Notes: generated by a model not told the origin, from the sequence alone. 64,000 nucleotides of DNA from Eubacterium sp. UBA3279 (GCA_002361775.1 DETV01000113.1:1-64000); one strand, 5' to 3'. Numbered from the stretch's first letter, positions 9,160 to 18,894 are shown. Numbers and translations: made by a program.

Positions 9160-11451
9160 ATGGGAAATAAAAAACAATGGCTGGCTGGTGGAAAATTCCT
9201 GGCTTTGCTGCTTCTGTTGGGAAGCAGTCAGTGGCTTTTGGGAGAAGACGGAAAAGTATTTTTATCCTGGTGGCTGGCCATGGTGGTTTTGGGAATAGTG
9301 GTTTTCCCTGTGACGGGACAGCTTTTTTCCCGGTTTCGGGACAAAGGATGGATAGTGGCAAAGGTGCTGGGGACTGCCGGAGCAGGCTTTCTTACCTGGC
9401 TGTTGGTATGCTGTCATATACTTCCCTTTACTGGTATGAGTTGTGTTCTTTTAACCGGAGTTCTGGCATTGTGCTGTTGGAGTCTCTGGTTATGGCAGCG
9501 AAGAAAGAAAAAAACGAACAGGAGAAAATGTGAGATTATTTCTCTTGAAAGTATAAATGGAATGCTGGATGGAGAATTGGTGTTCACCTTGTTTTTCCTG
9601 TTGTGGACATATGCTGCGGGATTTCGTCCCGCGGCATATGGAACAGAAAAATTCATGGATTATGGATTTATGATGGCTATGATGCGAAGCAGAGAACTTC
9701 CGGCAAAAGATCTGTGGTATGCCGGGGGAACCCTGAATTATTATTATGGCGGTCAGTATTTTGCGGTGTGGCTGACAAAACTCACATCTACACAGGTGGC
9801 GCAGACGTATAATCTTATGCGTACCCTGGTGGCAGGATTTGCGTTTGCGCTTCCATTTACGTTGGTACGCCAGATGATTCTGGACAGAAAACAGCCGCAA
9901 AAGAAAGAAAAAGCAGCCGTTTTGGGTGGAATATTGGCTGGAGCAGGAGTATCTCTGGCGGGAAATATGCATTATGTTCTGGTGGGGAAAATCCTTCCCT
10001 GGATGAAAAATATTTTAGGACTTCCGGCAGGAGACTATACTTACTGGTTTCCCAATTCTACCCGATATATCGGATACTATCCGGAGGGAAATGATAAAAC
10101 TATTCATGAATTTCCCTCCTATTCCTTTGTGTTGGGAGATCTTCATGCCCATGTGGTAAATGTGATGTTTGTTCTGGCAGTGATCTGTGTGATTTATGCC
10201 ATGGTACAAAAATACAGGGACAGCTCTGAGAGAATGACGAGAAAAAATCTCGAGAACTATGGAAAAGTAGGCAACCTGAAAAAAGACTGGAAAAGCGACA
10301 TCCTCCGTTCTTTAGGGGAACCCTACGTTCTGGTGTTTGCTTTTTTTATCGGTTTGTTTCACTGGACCAATTACTGGGATTTTGTGATTTATTATGTGAT
10401 GGGCGGTATGGGAGTGATTTACTGTAATTTCCTGCGCTTTGGCCATGTTGACCGGATCAGGGAGAGAATTACTCTTACTGCTATACACAGTGGGATTCAT
10501 GCAGTGTGGGTATTTTTACTGGGAAGTATTTTTGCTCTTCCTTTCACCCTTCAGTTTGAAACAATGGTGAGCGGAATCGCTCTGGCGCAAAATCATTCCC
10601 GGCCTTACCAGTGGTGGCTGATTTGGGGATTACAGATTTTCATGACTCTGTTATTTTTCTGGTGTGTGTTCCGGGAAAAAAGAAAAGAGGATATTTTACC
10701 GGAGTCAGCGGATTTTTTCGGGGTTATTCTGGGAATTTCTGCTGTCGGTCTTATCCTGATTCCTGAGATTGTTTATGTGAGAGATATTTATGAGAAAGAG
10801 TATGCCCGTTCAAATACCATGTTTAAGCTGACGTATCAGGCATTTATTCTGTTTGGAATCCTACTGGGATACAGTTTTGTGCGGTTGTGGATGGAAAAGA
10901 AAAGGTGGTTTCGAAAAGCGCTGACTACCGTTGGTTTTGTCTGCTTTGCAGGATGCTGCTGCTATATTGGCACAGCGGTTCATTCCTGGTTTGGTCAGGT
11001 ATGGGAAAAAGATCTGAGGCAGGGGTTGGATGCCACAGCTTTTTTAGAAACCAGTTTTTCGGAAGATGCCTCTGCTATACGTTGGCTGAATGAAAATGTG
11101 GAGGGAAATCCTGTGGTGCTGGAAGCAAACGGAGACAGCTACAGTGATTATGAGCGGGTATCCGCCATGACAGGACTTCCAACGATTCTGGGCTGGTATG
11201 TCCACGAATGGCTTTGGCGAGGCGGTACAGAGGAACTGAATCTGCGGGGCGCGGAAGTGGAAAACATATATACCTCCAATGATCAGGCTTTGGTGGAAAA
11301 CCTTTTGACAGAGTATCAGGTGGAATACATTTTTGTGGGCAGGATGGAGAGAGAAAAGTACCCCCAGCTAAATGAAGTGATGCTTCAGACTGTGGGAGAG
11401 ATCGTGTACCGAGATGAAAATACAAATACTTATATTGTAAAGATTTTGTAA
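9160..11451 (+). CDS. DUF2298 (YYY-type) polytopic membrane protein
   Basis: A 763-residue integral membrane protein with a dozen or more hydrophobic segments. The segment FRPAAYGTEKFMDYGFMMAM followed by LNYYYGGQYFAVWLTKL is the hallmark of the DUF2298/YYY family, thought to share the GT-C fold of lipid-linked-sugar glycosyltransferases. A later RSNTMFKLTYQAFI is also conserved, and a soluble C-terminal domain of about 140 residues follows. The ATG at 9160 is preferred: TAGGAG lies 7 bases upstream, overlapping the mannosidase stop, so translation is probably coupled. Catalytic role and substrate are unknown; a glycosyltransferase role is only an inference from fold and neighbours. Confidence 0.75.
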   Translation: MGNKKQWLAGGKFLALLLLLGSSQWLLGEDGKVFLSWWLAMVVLGIVVFPVTGQLFSRFRDKGWIVAKVLGTAGAGFLTWLLVCCHILPFTGMSCVLLTGVLALCCWSLWLWQRRKKKTNRRKCEIISLESINGMLDGELVFTLFFLLWTYAAGFRPAAYGTEKFMDYGFMMAMMRSRELPAKDLWYAGGTLNYYYGGQYFAVWLTKLTSTQVAQTYNLMRTLVAGFAFALPFTLVRQMILDRKQPQKKEKAAVLGGILAGAGVSLAGNMHYVLVGKILPWMKNILGLPAGDYTYWFPNSTRYIGYYPEGNDKTIHEFPSYSFVLGDLHAHVVNVMFVLAVICVIYAMVQKYRDSSERMTRKNLENYGKVGNLKKDWKSDILRSLGEPYVLVFAFFIGLFHWTNYWDFVIYYVMGGMGVIYCNFLRFGHVDRIRERITLTAIHSGIHAVWVFLLGSIFALPFTLQFETMVSGIALAQNHSRPYQWWLIWGLQIFMTLLFFWCVFREKRKEDILPESADFFGVILGISAVGLILIPEIVYVRDIYEKEYARSNTMFKLTYQAFILFGILLGYSFVRLWMEKKRWFRKALTTVGFVCFAGCCCYIGTAVHSWFGQVWEKDLRQGLDATAFLETSFSEDASAIRWLNENVEGNPVVLEANGDSYSDYERVSAMTGLPTILGWYVHEWLWRGGTEELNLRGAEVENIYTSNDQALVENLLTEYQVEYIFVGRMEREKYPQLNEVMLQTVGEIVYRDENTNTYIVKIL

Positions 11452-11618
11452 TAAAGATGACAGTAAAATAATGTAAATAAATATTGCATTTTCTGAAAAA
11501 AATGATAAAATAATGACAAAGAAAAGGGAGTAGCTGCCATTTGAATATAATCCATATTCAGATGGTACATGAAAGCGTCAGAACGATAGAAATATCCGCA
11601 TCATGTAAGTGAATAGCA

Positions 11619-11657
11619 AGACTTTTATTTCCGAAAGGGAATAAAAGTCTTTTTTTA
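11619..11657 (+). terminator. Rho-independent terminator before hflK
   Basis: AGACTTTTAT at 11619-11628 pairs with ATAAAAGTCT at 11641-11650, followed by seven T. It lies in the 284-base gap 11452-11735. Nothing else clear is seen there except an AT-rich stretch with TATAAT-like words before hflK. Confidence 0.85.
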
Positions 11658-11735
11658 TCTCATAAGATAATCCCTTCTTTTTTTATAATCTGTAACAGTG
11701 GATTACAATATTTCTTTTTTGAAAGGAGAAAACTT

Positions 11736-12791
11736 ATGTGGAAGTACGGAGAAAATAATCAAGTGTTTCAAAACTCTCCCCAAAAGAGGGGAAATTCCTT
11801 CAAAGTTGTGAAGAAGGTTCTGGCGGGAGGAGCAATTGTTGTGGTAGTAGCCGTATTGGCCTTTGGTTCTTTTTATCAGATTCAGGAGCAGGAACAGGCG
11901 GTTCTCACCACACTGGGTAAACCAAAAGCAGTGACAGAAACGGGACTTCACTTTAAAATCCCGTTGATTCAGCAGGTACAAAAGGTAAATACCACGATTC
12001 AGGGATTTGCCATCGGCTATATGGAAGATGATAATAATGTGGTGGATCCAGAGGGAATTATGATCACAGAAGATTATAATTTTATCAATGTGGATTTTTA
12101 TCTGGAATACAGAATTGCTGATCCGGTTCAGTATCTGTATCAGTCACAGGAACCGGAAGAGATTTTAAGAAATATCGCTCAGGGAGATATCCGCAGTGTG
12201 ATCAGTACGTATTCAGTGGATGAGGTGCTTACCACCGGAAAGAGTGAGATTCAGTCAAAGATTAAAGAAGATATTATGAAAGATCTGGAGAAACAGGATA
12301 TCGGTATTCAGTTGGTGAATATTACCATACAGGATTCTGAACCGCCAACAGTGGAAGTGATGCAGGCGTTTAAAGCAGTAGAGACAGCAAAACAGGGAAA
12401 AGAAACAGCTATCAATAATGCCAACAAATATAAAAATGAAAAATTACCGGAAGCAGAGGCAAAGGCGGATCAGGTAATCAAAGAGGCAGAGGCGAAGAAA
12501 GAAACAAGAATTAATGAGGCGGAAGCACAGGCAGCTCGCTTTGAGAAAATGTATCAGGAATATCAGAAAAATCCTGCAGTCACAAAACAGAGAATGTATT
12601 TTGAGGCAATGGAGGACGTTCTGCCCGGTCTGAAGATTGTGGTAGACAATGGAAATGGGGTACAGAAAATGTTGCCTCTGGAACCATTTTCATCAGAAAG
12701 TGAGAAAGAGGATGAGACGGTTTCTCAATCCCAGAACCAGGGGACACAGCAGTCATCCGCTAATGGTCAGTCAGAAAATACAGAAGGATAG
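11736..12791 (+). CDS. hflK: Membrane protease regulator HflK (SPFH family)
   Basis: Forms with HflC a large membrane ring that in other bacteria encloses and controls the FtsH protease. One transmembrane segment lies near residues 28-48, preceded by a short basic cytoplasmic tail. The SPFH/band-7 domain follows (about 48-240; note QEQEQAVLTTLGKPKAVTETG), then a charged helical stretch rich in Glu, Ala and Lys and a polar Gln/Ser tail. 351 residues is in the normal range. GAAAGGAG precedes the ATG. hflC starts 24 bases downstream. Confidence 0.9.
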   Translation: MWKYGENNQVFQNSPQKRGNSFKVVKKVLAGGAIVVVVAVLAFGSFYQIQEQEQAVLTTLGKPKAVTETGLHFKIPLIQQVQKVNTTIQGFAIGYMEDDNNVVDPEGIMITEDYNFINVDFYLEYRIADPVQYLYQSQEPEEILRNIAQGDIRSVISTYSVDEVLTTGKSEIQSKIKEDIMKDLEKQDIGIQLVNITIQDSEPPTVEVMQAFKAVETAKQGKETAINNANKYKNEKLPEAEAKADQVIKEAEAKKETRINEAEAQAARFEKMYQEYQKNPAVTKQRMYFEAMEDVLPGLKIVVDNGNGVQKMLPLEPFSSESEKEDETVSQSQNQGTQQSSANGQSENTEG

Positions 12792-12815
12792 AATTTATAG
12801 AATGGAGGAAAAACC

Positions 12816-13682
12816 ATGAAAAAAAGAACAGTGATTGGTTGTATCGCTGCGGCAGCAGTGCTTATTATAGGAGGATCTTCAATTATTGTAACCCAGCAAA
12901 ATGAATATAAGCTGGTACGTCAGTTTGGAAAGGTGAATCGAATTATCGACACACCGGGGATCAATTTTAAGATACCATTTATTCAGTCGGCGGATACACT
13001 TCCGAAAGAAACCCTGTTATATGATATGGTTCCTTCTGATGTGATCACCCGGGATAAAAAAACCATGATCAGCGACAGCTATGTATTGTGGAAAATAGAG
13101 GAACCCCTGAAATTTGCTCAGACTTTAAATTTCTCACTGGCAAATGCAGAAAGCAGAATCAATACGGTGGTGTATAACGCCACAAAAAATGTGATCAGCA
13201 GTATGAATCAGGATGAGGTGATCAGTGGCAGAAGCGGCGCGCTGGCAGAGGCGGTGATGAAAGAAGTGGGAAATAACATGGAACAATATGGAATAAAAGT
13301 TCTTTCCTACGAAACAAAGCAACTGGATCTTCCGGATGACAACAAGGAGGCTGTATATGAACGGATGATTTCGGAGAGAAATAATATTGCGGCTACATAT
13401 ACTGCTCAGGGTGAGGCGGAAGCGAAAGTGATCCGAAACAGCACAGATAAAGAAATCGCCATTAAACTTTCAGAAGCGGAAAAACAATCGGAGATACTGG
13501 AGGCAGAAGGAGAAGCAGAATATATGAAAATACTTGCAGATGCCTATTCCGATGAAAATAAGCAGGATTTTTACTCCTTTGTACGCAGCCTGGATGCGCT
13601 GAAAGCATCTATGACAGGAGAAAATAAGACGGTGATTCTTTCAGAGGATTCTCCTATCGCTCAGATTTTCGAAGGAAAGTAA
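12816..13682 (+). CDS. hflC: Membrane protease regulator HflC (SPFH family)
   Basis: Partner of HflK. The N-terminus has a Lys-Lys-Arg start and one hydrophobic anchor (about residues 5-25), then the band-7 domain with QQNEYKLVRQFGKVNRIIDTPG near residue 28. An Ala/Glu-rich helix (AEAKVIRNSTDKEIAIKLSE) and a conserved tail with DFYSFVRSLDALKASM follow. 288 residues, shorter than HflK as expected. It overlaps no other gene; a promoter for coaBC begins soon after its stop. Confidence 0.92.
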   Translation: MKKRTVIGCIAAAAVLIIGGSSIIVTQQNEYKLVRQFGKVNRIIDTPGINFKIPFIQSADTLPKETLLYDMVPSDVITRDKKTMISDSYVLWKIEEPLKFAQTLNFSLANAESRINTVVYNATKNVISSMNQDEVISGRSGALAEAVMKEVGNNMEQYGIKVLSYETKQLDLPDDNKEAVYERMISERNNIAATYTAQGEAEAKVIRNSTDKEIAIKLSEAEKQSEILEAEGEAEYMKILADAYSDENKQDFYSFVRSLDALKASMTGENKTVILSEDSPIAQIFEGK

Positions 13683-13698
13683 AAAGCAGAGATTTTTA

Positions 13699-13727
13699 TT
13701 GCATTTTACAAAAAGGACTACTATAAT
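13699..13727 (+). promoter_or_regulatory. Predicted promoter of the CoA-biosynthesis cluster
   Basis: TTGCAT at 13699-13704, a 17-bp spacer and TATAAT at 13722-13727, reading toward coaBC with a leader of about 45 bases. Confidence 0.65.
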
Positions 13728-13775
13728 GGGGATGTTAAAGAGGAATAACCCGTTTGTAGAAAGGATAAGCTCATC

Positions 13776-14978
13776 ATGTTAAAGGGAAAAACAGTAGTTC
13801 TGGCTGTTACCGGGAGTATTGCAGCTTATAAGATTGCAACTTTAGCCAGTCAGCTTTCGAAACTTCATGCAAATGTTCAGGTGTTAATGACGAAAAATGC
13901 CACGAATTTTATTAATCCGATTACTTTTGAGACGCTCACCGGCAATAAATGTCTGGTGGATACGTTTGATAGAAATTTTCAGTTCAGCGTGGAGCATGTG
14001 TCTCTGGCGAAAATGGCGGATGTGGTTATGATTGCGCCGGCTTCAGCCAATGTAATAGGAAAGATTGCTCACGGCATTGCAGATGATATGCTGACAACAA
14101 CGGTGATGGCATGTAAATGCAAAAAAATTCTTGCTCCGGCAATGAATACAAATATGTTTGAGAATCCTATTGTACAGGATAATCTGAAAACACTGGAAAG
14201 ATATGGATATGAAGTGATCCAGCCGGCAGTGGGGTTACTTGCCTGCAAAGATGTGGGAAAAGGTAAGATGCCGGAACCGGAGGTACTTCTTGAGTATATT
14301 TTGCGGGAAATCGCATATTCCAAGGATCTGGTGGGAAAGAAAATTCTGGTAACAGCGGGACCTACCCAGGAACCGGTGGATCCGGTACGGTATCTTACCA
14401 ATCACTCAACCGGAAAAATGGGATATGCCATTGCCCGGGTGTGCAGTTTTCGAGGAGCTGACGTTACTTTGGTCACAGGAAGAACCAGTTTATCCCGTCC
14501 TTTATTTGTGGATGTGGCGGAAGTTACAACTGCCAGAGAAATGTATGAGGCGGTGACAGAAAGATTTTCTGACCAGGATATTGTGATTAAAGCAGCCGCA
14601 GTGGCAGATTACCGCCCTAAAGAAGTAAGCGATGAAAAAGTGAAAAAATCAGATGGCGAGATGGTGATTGAACTGGAGCGCACAGATGATATTTTGAAAT
14701 ATTTGGGATTGCATAAAAGAGAAGATCAGTTTTTATGCGGATTTTCCATGGAAACGGAAAATATGTTGGGTAATTCCAGAGCGAAGCTTGCAAAAAAGAA
14801 CCTGGATATGATCGTGGCTAACAACCTGAAAGTACCGGGAGCCGGATTTGCAGGCGATACCAATGTGGTGACTCTGATTACACAGGATGGGGAAGTGGAA
14901 CTTCCATTGCTCAGCAAGGAAGAGACCGCAGTACGTATTCTGAATAAAATTCTGGAGGAAATCTCCAGGAAAATGTAA
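13776..14978 (+). CDS. coaBC: Bifunctional phosphopantothenoylcysteine synthetase/decarboxylase CoaBC
   Basis: Catalyses two successive steps of coenzyme A synthesis: joining cysteine to 4'-phosphopantothenate, then FMN-dependent decarboxylation. The N-terminal flavoprotein domain (about 1-180) begins VVLAVTGSIAAYK and contains the decarboxylase-type PAMNTNMF motif. The C-terminal synthetase domain begins around KKILVTAGPTQEPVDPVRYL and carries KKNLDMIVANN, where the Lys belongs to the synthetase active site. 400 residues, standard for the fusion. With panT and coaX downstream it forms a vitamin B5 salvage/CoA unit. Confidence 0.96.
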   Translation: MLKGKTVVLAVTGSIAAYKIATLASQLSKLHANVQVLMTKNATNFINPITFETLTGNKCLVDTFDRNFQFSVEHVSLAKMADVVMIAPASANVIGKIAHGIADDMLTTTVMACKCKKILAPAMNTNMFENPIVQDNLKTLERYGYEVIQPAVGLLACKDVGKGKMPEPEVLLEYILREIAYSKDLVGKKILVTAGPTQEPVDPVRYLTNHSTGKMGYAIARVCSFRGADVTLVTGRTSLSRPLFVDVAEVTTAREMYEAVTERFSDQDIVIKAAAVADYRPKEVSDEKVKKSDGEMVIELERTDDILKYLGLHKREDQFLCGFSMETENMLGNSRAKLAKKNLDMIVANNLKVPGAGFAGDTNVVTLITQDGEVELPLLSKEETAVRILNKILEEISRKM

Positions 14979-14989
14979 CCCGTTTACCT

Positions 14990-15003
14990 GGGTCTTCGGA
15001 CCC
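14990..15003 (+). promoter_or_regulatory. UUCG-tetraloop hairpin in the coaBC-panT gap
   Basis: GGGTC, TTCG, GACCC forms a compact hairpin with a C-G-closed UUCG loop 54 bases before panT. No U-run follows. It may be an mRNA stability or processing element. Words just around it (AACCCGTTT before, GCTCAT after) also occur in the coaBC leader. Confidence 0.45.
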
Positions 15004-15056
15004 GCTCATGTATTGTATCCTTAATGAAAAAGGAATAATAACAAGGAGAAAAAACA

Positions 15057-15707
15057 ATGAAAAATCTATCAAGAACAATGCAACTGACAATCCTGGGTCT
15101 TATGACAGGAGTATTACTGCTGATGGCATATACTCCTCTCGGTTATCTGAACATAGGACCGCTGGCTATTACCTTTAACATGATTCCGGTGGCGATCTGC
15201 GCAATCACACTGGGACCGGTGGGAGGTGCAATCGCAGGAGGAGTGTTTGGTCTTACCAGTTTCCTTCAGTGTATTGGCGTAGGCGGTACCAGTGCAATGG
15301 GTGCTGTACTATTTGGCATCAACCCATTTCTGGCATTTATACAGAGATTTGTTCCCAGATTACTGGATGGTCTGCTGATCGGATTCATTTTCCGGGCAGT
15401 GAGAAAACGTGGAAATTCTTATGTGGCCTGTGCCGTGACAGGATTCTTCTCAGCATTTTTAAATACGGTGCTGTTTATGGGATCCCTGGTGTTGCTGTTT
15501 GGCAATACAGAGTATGTGCAGGGACTGATGGGCGGTCAGAATGTGCTGATTTTTATCTGTACATTTGTGGGAATTAATGCAGTGATGGAAATGATTTCTT
15601 CTACTCTGATCACAGGCGCGGTGGGAGCGGCGCTGATCAAAGCCCGGGTAGTACCGGTGCAGGTAGGAAAAAAGCCCTGTCATAATCAGAAAAGGCTGTT
15701 GTCGTAA
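15057..15707 (+). CDS. panT: ECF transporter substrate-binding subunit, probably pantothenate (PanT)
   Basis: A small membrane S-component of an energy-coupling-factor vitamin transporter, working with the shared ECF ATPases and T-subunit, which are not in this window. About six hydrophobic helices. The motif LGYLNIGPLAITFNMIPVAI resembles the conserved region of folate/pantothenate-type S-components, and GPVGGAIAGGVFGLTSFLQC follows. Substrate is assigned from its place between coaBC and coaX, both of which use pantothenate-derived compounds. The C-terminal tail is basic and short. Confidence 0.82.
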   Translation: MKNLSRTMQLTILGLMTGVLLLMAYTPLGYLNIGPLAITFNMIPVAICAITLGPVGGAIAGGVFGLTSFLQCIGVGGTSAMGAVLFGINPFLAFIQRFVPRLLDGLLIGFIFRAVRKRGNSYVACAVTGFFSAFLNTVLFMGSLVLLFGNTEYVQGLMGGQNVLIFICTFVGINAVMEMISSTLITGAVGAALIKARVVPVQVGKKPCHNQKRLLS

Positions 15708-15753
15708 AAGTGAATCCGGCAGCCGGGAGGGTTATAGAGAAAGAGAGTAAAGT

Positions 15754-16518
15754 ATGATTTTAGCTATTGATATAGGAAATACAAATATTGTGATCGGCTG
15801 TGTGGATCAGGAAAAAACTTATTTTATTGAACGGATTTCCACAGACCGGAGTAAAACAGAACTGGAATATGCTATTATGATCAAAAATGTTCTGGATATT
15901 TATAGAATTGCTTCAAAAGATCTGGAAGGAGGAATCGTCTGTTCTGTAGTGCCTCAGATCACTCAGATCGTGCGTATTGCGGCAGAGAAGATTCTCCGGA
16001 GAGATGTGATGGTACTGGGACCGGGAATCAAAACGGGGATGAATATTCTCATGGATAATCCGGCACAGGTGGGAAGCGATCTGATCGCAGATGCAGTAGG
16101 AGCCATCAGTGAATATCCGGCGCCGCTGATCATATTTGATATGGGAACAGCCACTACAGTCTGTGTGGTGGATAAAAATAAAAATTACATCGGTGGAATG
16201 ATTCTTCCCGGCGTTCGCACAGCTTTGGATGCGCTGACTGCAAGAGCGGCACAGCTATCGGGAATCGATCTGGTGGCGCCAAAGCGGACCATCGGCAAAA
16301 ATACTACCGAGTGTATGAAAAGTGGAATTATTAACAGTAATGCTGCCAGTGTGGATGGAATCATTACCCGGATAGAGGAAGAACTGGGAGAAAAAGCTAC
16401 AGTGGTAGCTACCGGAGGCCTGGCAAAATGCATCATTCCTCATTGTCATCAGGAAGTCATCATGGATGAAGACCTGTTGTTAAAAGGACTGCGAAAGATA
16501 TACGAAAAGAACAGATAA
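15754..16518 (+). CDS. coaX: Type III pantothenate kinase CoaX
   Basis: First step of CoA synthesis, phosphorylating pantothenate. It belongs to the ASKHA fold, with the N-terminal phosphate loop MILAIDIGNTNIVIG, the central GSDLIADAVGA pantothenate-binding region, and IIFDMGTATTVCVVD as the second phosphate motif. Type III kinases need a monovalent cation and are not feedback-inhibited by CoA. 254 residues, full length. It lies 46 bases after panT in the same direction; feoA follows after 13 bases, so read-through into the iron genes is possible. Confidence 0.95.
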   Translation: MILAIDIGNTNIVIGCVDQEKTYFIERISTDRSKTELEYAIMIKNVLDIYRIASKDLEGGIVCSVVPQITQIVRIAAEKILRRDVMVLGPGIKTGMNILMDNPAQVGSDLIADAVGAISEYPAPLIIFDMGTATTVCVVDKNKNYIGGMILPGVRTALDALTARAAQLSGIDLVAPKRTIGKNTTECMKSGIINSNAASVDGIITRIEEELGEKATVVATGGLAKCIIPHCHQEVIMDEDLLLKGLRKIYEKNR

Positions 16519-16531
16519 CGAGGTATGGAAA

Positions 16532-16762
16532 ATGAAGCTGATTGAGGGAGAAACAGGGAAAAGCTATATAGTGGAATCCATGGAACTGCCAGTTCAGACA
16601 GGGAGGCGGCTGGAGGCTCTCGGTATGACGGAGGGGACTCAGGTGACAGTGATGAACCGAAAAAAAAGAGGAGCGCTGATCATTAAAGTGAGAGGTACCC
16701 GTTTTGCCATAGGAAAATCTATAGGCGAAAATATTGAAATCAGAGGGGAGGAACAGTTATGA
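16532..16762 (+). CDS. feoA: Ferrous iron transport protein FeoA
   Basis: A small cytoplasmic SH3-like protein that assists FeoB. 76 residues; LPVQTGRRLEALGMTEGTQVTVMNRKKRGALIIKV-type pattern (PxxxxRRLxxLGM) is diagnostic, and the end FAIGKSIGENIEI is the usual last strand. Its TGA overlaps the feoB start by 4 bases (ATGA), so the two are translationally coupled. Confidence 0.93.
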   Translation: MKLIEGETGKSYIVESMELPVQTGRRLEALGMTEGTQVTVMNRKKRGALIIKVRGTRFAIGKSIGENIEIRGEEQL

Positions 16763-18807
16763 AAGAATTGCATGTAGGATTTACAGGTAATCCAAACTGT
16801 GGGAAAACCACTCTGTTTAACGCCTATACAGGGGCAAATTTAAAAGTGGCAAACTGGCCCGGAGTGACAGTGGAGAAAGTGGAAGGCACATATAACTATA
16901 AAGATTACCATATGAAACTGGTGGATCTGCCAGGTACATACAGTCTGACTTCTTATACTATGGAGGAGAAAGTGGCGCGCCAGTATATCTACAGCGATGA
17001 TGTGGATGTGGTGGTGGATGTGGTAGATGCTTCTACTCTGGAAAGAAATCTGTATCTGACTCTTCAGCTTATTGAATTGGGAAAACCGGTGGTTATCGCT
17101 TTAAATATGATGGATATTGTGGAAAAAAGAGGAATGGAAATTGACCTGCACCGCCTTCCGGAAATGTTGGGGGTGCCGGTAATTCCTGTCAGCGCCAGAA
17201 AGAAGAAGGGGCTGGATATTCTCATGCATGCGGTGGTGCATCACAAGGATTTTTCCGAGCAGGCACCCCTGATCCATCATCATGAGGAAGAAGAAAAGAA
17301 AAGTACTCATGCCCACGATCACCACAAAGACATGGTGATGGTATACAGTGATGAGATTGAAGATAAAATCGATATGGTAAAGGATGCTCTGAAAAAGAAA
17401 TATCCGGATATGCAAAAATATCGCTGGCATGCCATTAAGCTTCTGGAAGGTGACGAGGAAATGAAAGAAAAATATCCTCTGGAACTTCCGGGAATTTTGG
17501 ATGTGAGCTGGGAAAAACAGATTATTAATGAAAAATATGATTTTATTGAAGAAATCATTTCTGAAGTGCTGGTAAATAAGAGCGCAAAAGAAGAGAAAAC
17601 GGACAGAATCGACCACTGGCTCACCCATCGAATCTGGGGGCTGCCGATTTTTCTGGGGATTATGGCTCTTGTATTTTTGTTCACCTTTACTCTGGGGGAT
17701 TGGCTGAAGGAATATTTTGCCATGGGAATTGACTGGATATCCTCGGGATTACGGACAGTTCTGGAATCTGCCCAGGTGCATCCGGGAGTGATTTCCCTTG
17801 TGGTGGATGGAATTATTGCAGGAGTGGGGGGGATTCTTACATTTTTGCCCAATATTTTTATTCTGTTTCTTGCTTTAGCTTTTCTGGAAGACAGTGGCTA
17901 TATGGCGAGAGCGGCCTATGTGATGGATGGGATTATGGGAAGACTGGGACTGTCCGGACGTTCTTTTATTCCCATGCTTCTGGGATTCGGCTGTACGGTT
18001 CCGGCAATTATGGCTTCCAGAGCTTTGGAAAATAAGCGGGATCGGATGAAAACCATGTTGATTACGCCTTTTATGTCCTGCAGCGCCCGTCTTCCTATTT
18101 ATCTTTTGTTTTCGCAAATGTTTTTTGCGGAACATGCTATGCTGGCGGCGTACTCCATGTATGTTCTGGGATTGCTGACGGCGATTTTAGTGGCCTTTAT
18201 TCTGCATTTGGTTGACAGAAAGAAGGCTGATAACAGTCTTTTGATCGAATTACCGGAATACAAGGCTCCCAGTGGTCATACGGTGTGGATTTATGTGACA
18301 GAAAAAGTAAAGGATTATCTGACCAAAGCGGGAACTACCATATTTGTGGCTTCTATTATTATGTGGTTTATTCTTAATTTTGGTGTTCATGGATATGTGA
18401 CGGATATCAGTGAAAGTTTCGGAACTCAGATTGGAAAATTTATTGTTCCTGTATTTGAACCTCTGGGCCTGGGATATTGGCAGATTGTGGTGGCTTTGAT
18501 AGCCGGAATTTCTGCAAAAGAAGTGGTGGTATCCAGTTGTTCCGTATTGTTTGGCGTGGGAAATGTGACTTCTCATGCAGGTCAGGCTACTTTGATGGGA
18601 ATTCTGGGCGGCGCCGGATTTGGCGCGTTGAACGCATATTGTCTTATGGTATTCAGTTTGTTGTATATTCCCTGTCTGGCTACTCTGGCAACCATCAAAA
18701 GAGAGTCGGGAAGCGGAAAGTGGGCATTGTTTACAGCATTATTTCAATTGGCAGTAGCCTGGGTAATTACATTCCTCATTTATCAGGTGGGAAGCCTTCT
18801 TCTATAA
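16759..18807 (+). CDS. feoB: Ferrous iron transporter FeoB
   Basis: Fe(II) uptake through the inner membrane. The N-terminal G domain has GNPNCGKTTLFN (G1), DLPGTYSL (G3) and NMMD (G4). A variable region near residues 165-200 is very rich in His, Glu and Lys (HHHEEEEKK, then HAHDHHKDM) and could bind metal. The membrane part has the two Gate motifs (FIPMLLGFGCTVPAIMASR and a later ISAKEVVVSS). 682 residues, normal. A strong terminator overlaps its stop codon. Confidence 0.97.
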   Translation: MKELHVGFTGNPNCGKTTLFNAYTGANLKVANWPGVTVEKVEGTYNYKDYHMKLVDLPGTYSLTSYTMEEKVARQYIYSDDVDVVVDVVDASTLERNLYLTLQLIELGKPVVIALNMMDIVEKRGMEIDLHRLPEMLGVPVIPVSARKKKGLDILMHAVVHHKDFSEQAPLIHHHEEEEKKSTHAHDHHKDMVMVYSDEIEDKIDMVKDALKKKYPDMQKYRWHAIKLLEGDEEMKEKYPLELPGILDVSWEKQIINEKYDFIEEIISEVLVNKSAKEEKTDRIDHWLTHRIWGLPIFLGIMALVFLFTFTLGDWLKEYFAMGIDWISSGLRTVLESAQVHPGVISLVVDGIIAGVGGILTFLPNIFILFLALAFLEDSGYMARAAYVMDGIMGRLGLSGRSFIPMLLGFGCTVPAIMASRALENKRDRMKTMLITPFMSCSARLPIYLLFSQMFFAEHAMLAAYSMYVLGLLTAILVAFILHLVDRKKADNSLLIELPEYKAPSGHTVWIYVTEKVKDYLTKAGTTIFVASIIMWFILNFGVHGYVTDISESFGTQIGKFIVPVFEPLGLGYWQIVVALIAGISAKEVVVSSCSVLFGVGNVTSHAGQATLMGILGGAGFGALNAYCLMVFSLLYIPCLATLATIKRESGSGKWALFTALFQLAVAWVITFLIYQVGSLLL

Positions 18808-18835
18808 AGGAAATGCTTGCATTTCCTTTTTTTTT
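18806..18835 (+). terminator. Rho-independent terminator after feoB
   Basis: AAAGGAAATG at 18806-18815, loop CTTG, CATTTCCTTT at 18820-18829, running into nine T. The stem begins at the feoB stop codon. Confidence 0.92.
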
Positions 18836-18894
18836 CGTCTAAAATATGGGGCATAGGTAAATTTTAAAATTTATAAAGAAAAAGGTGAGTAACA

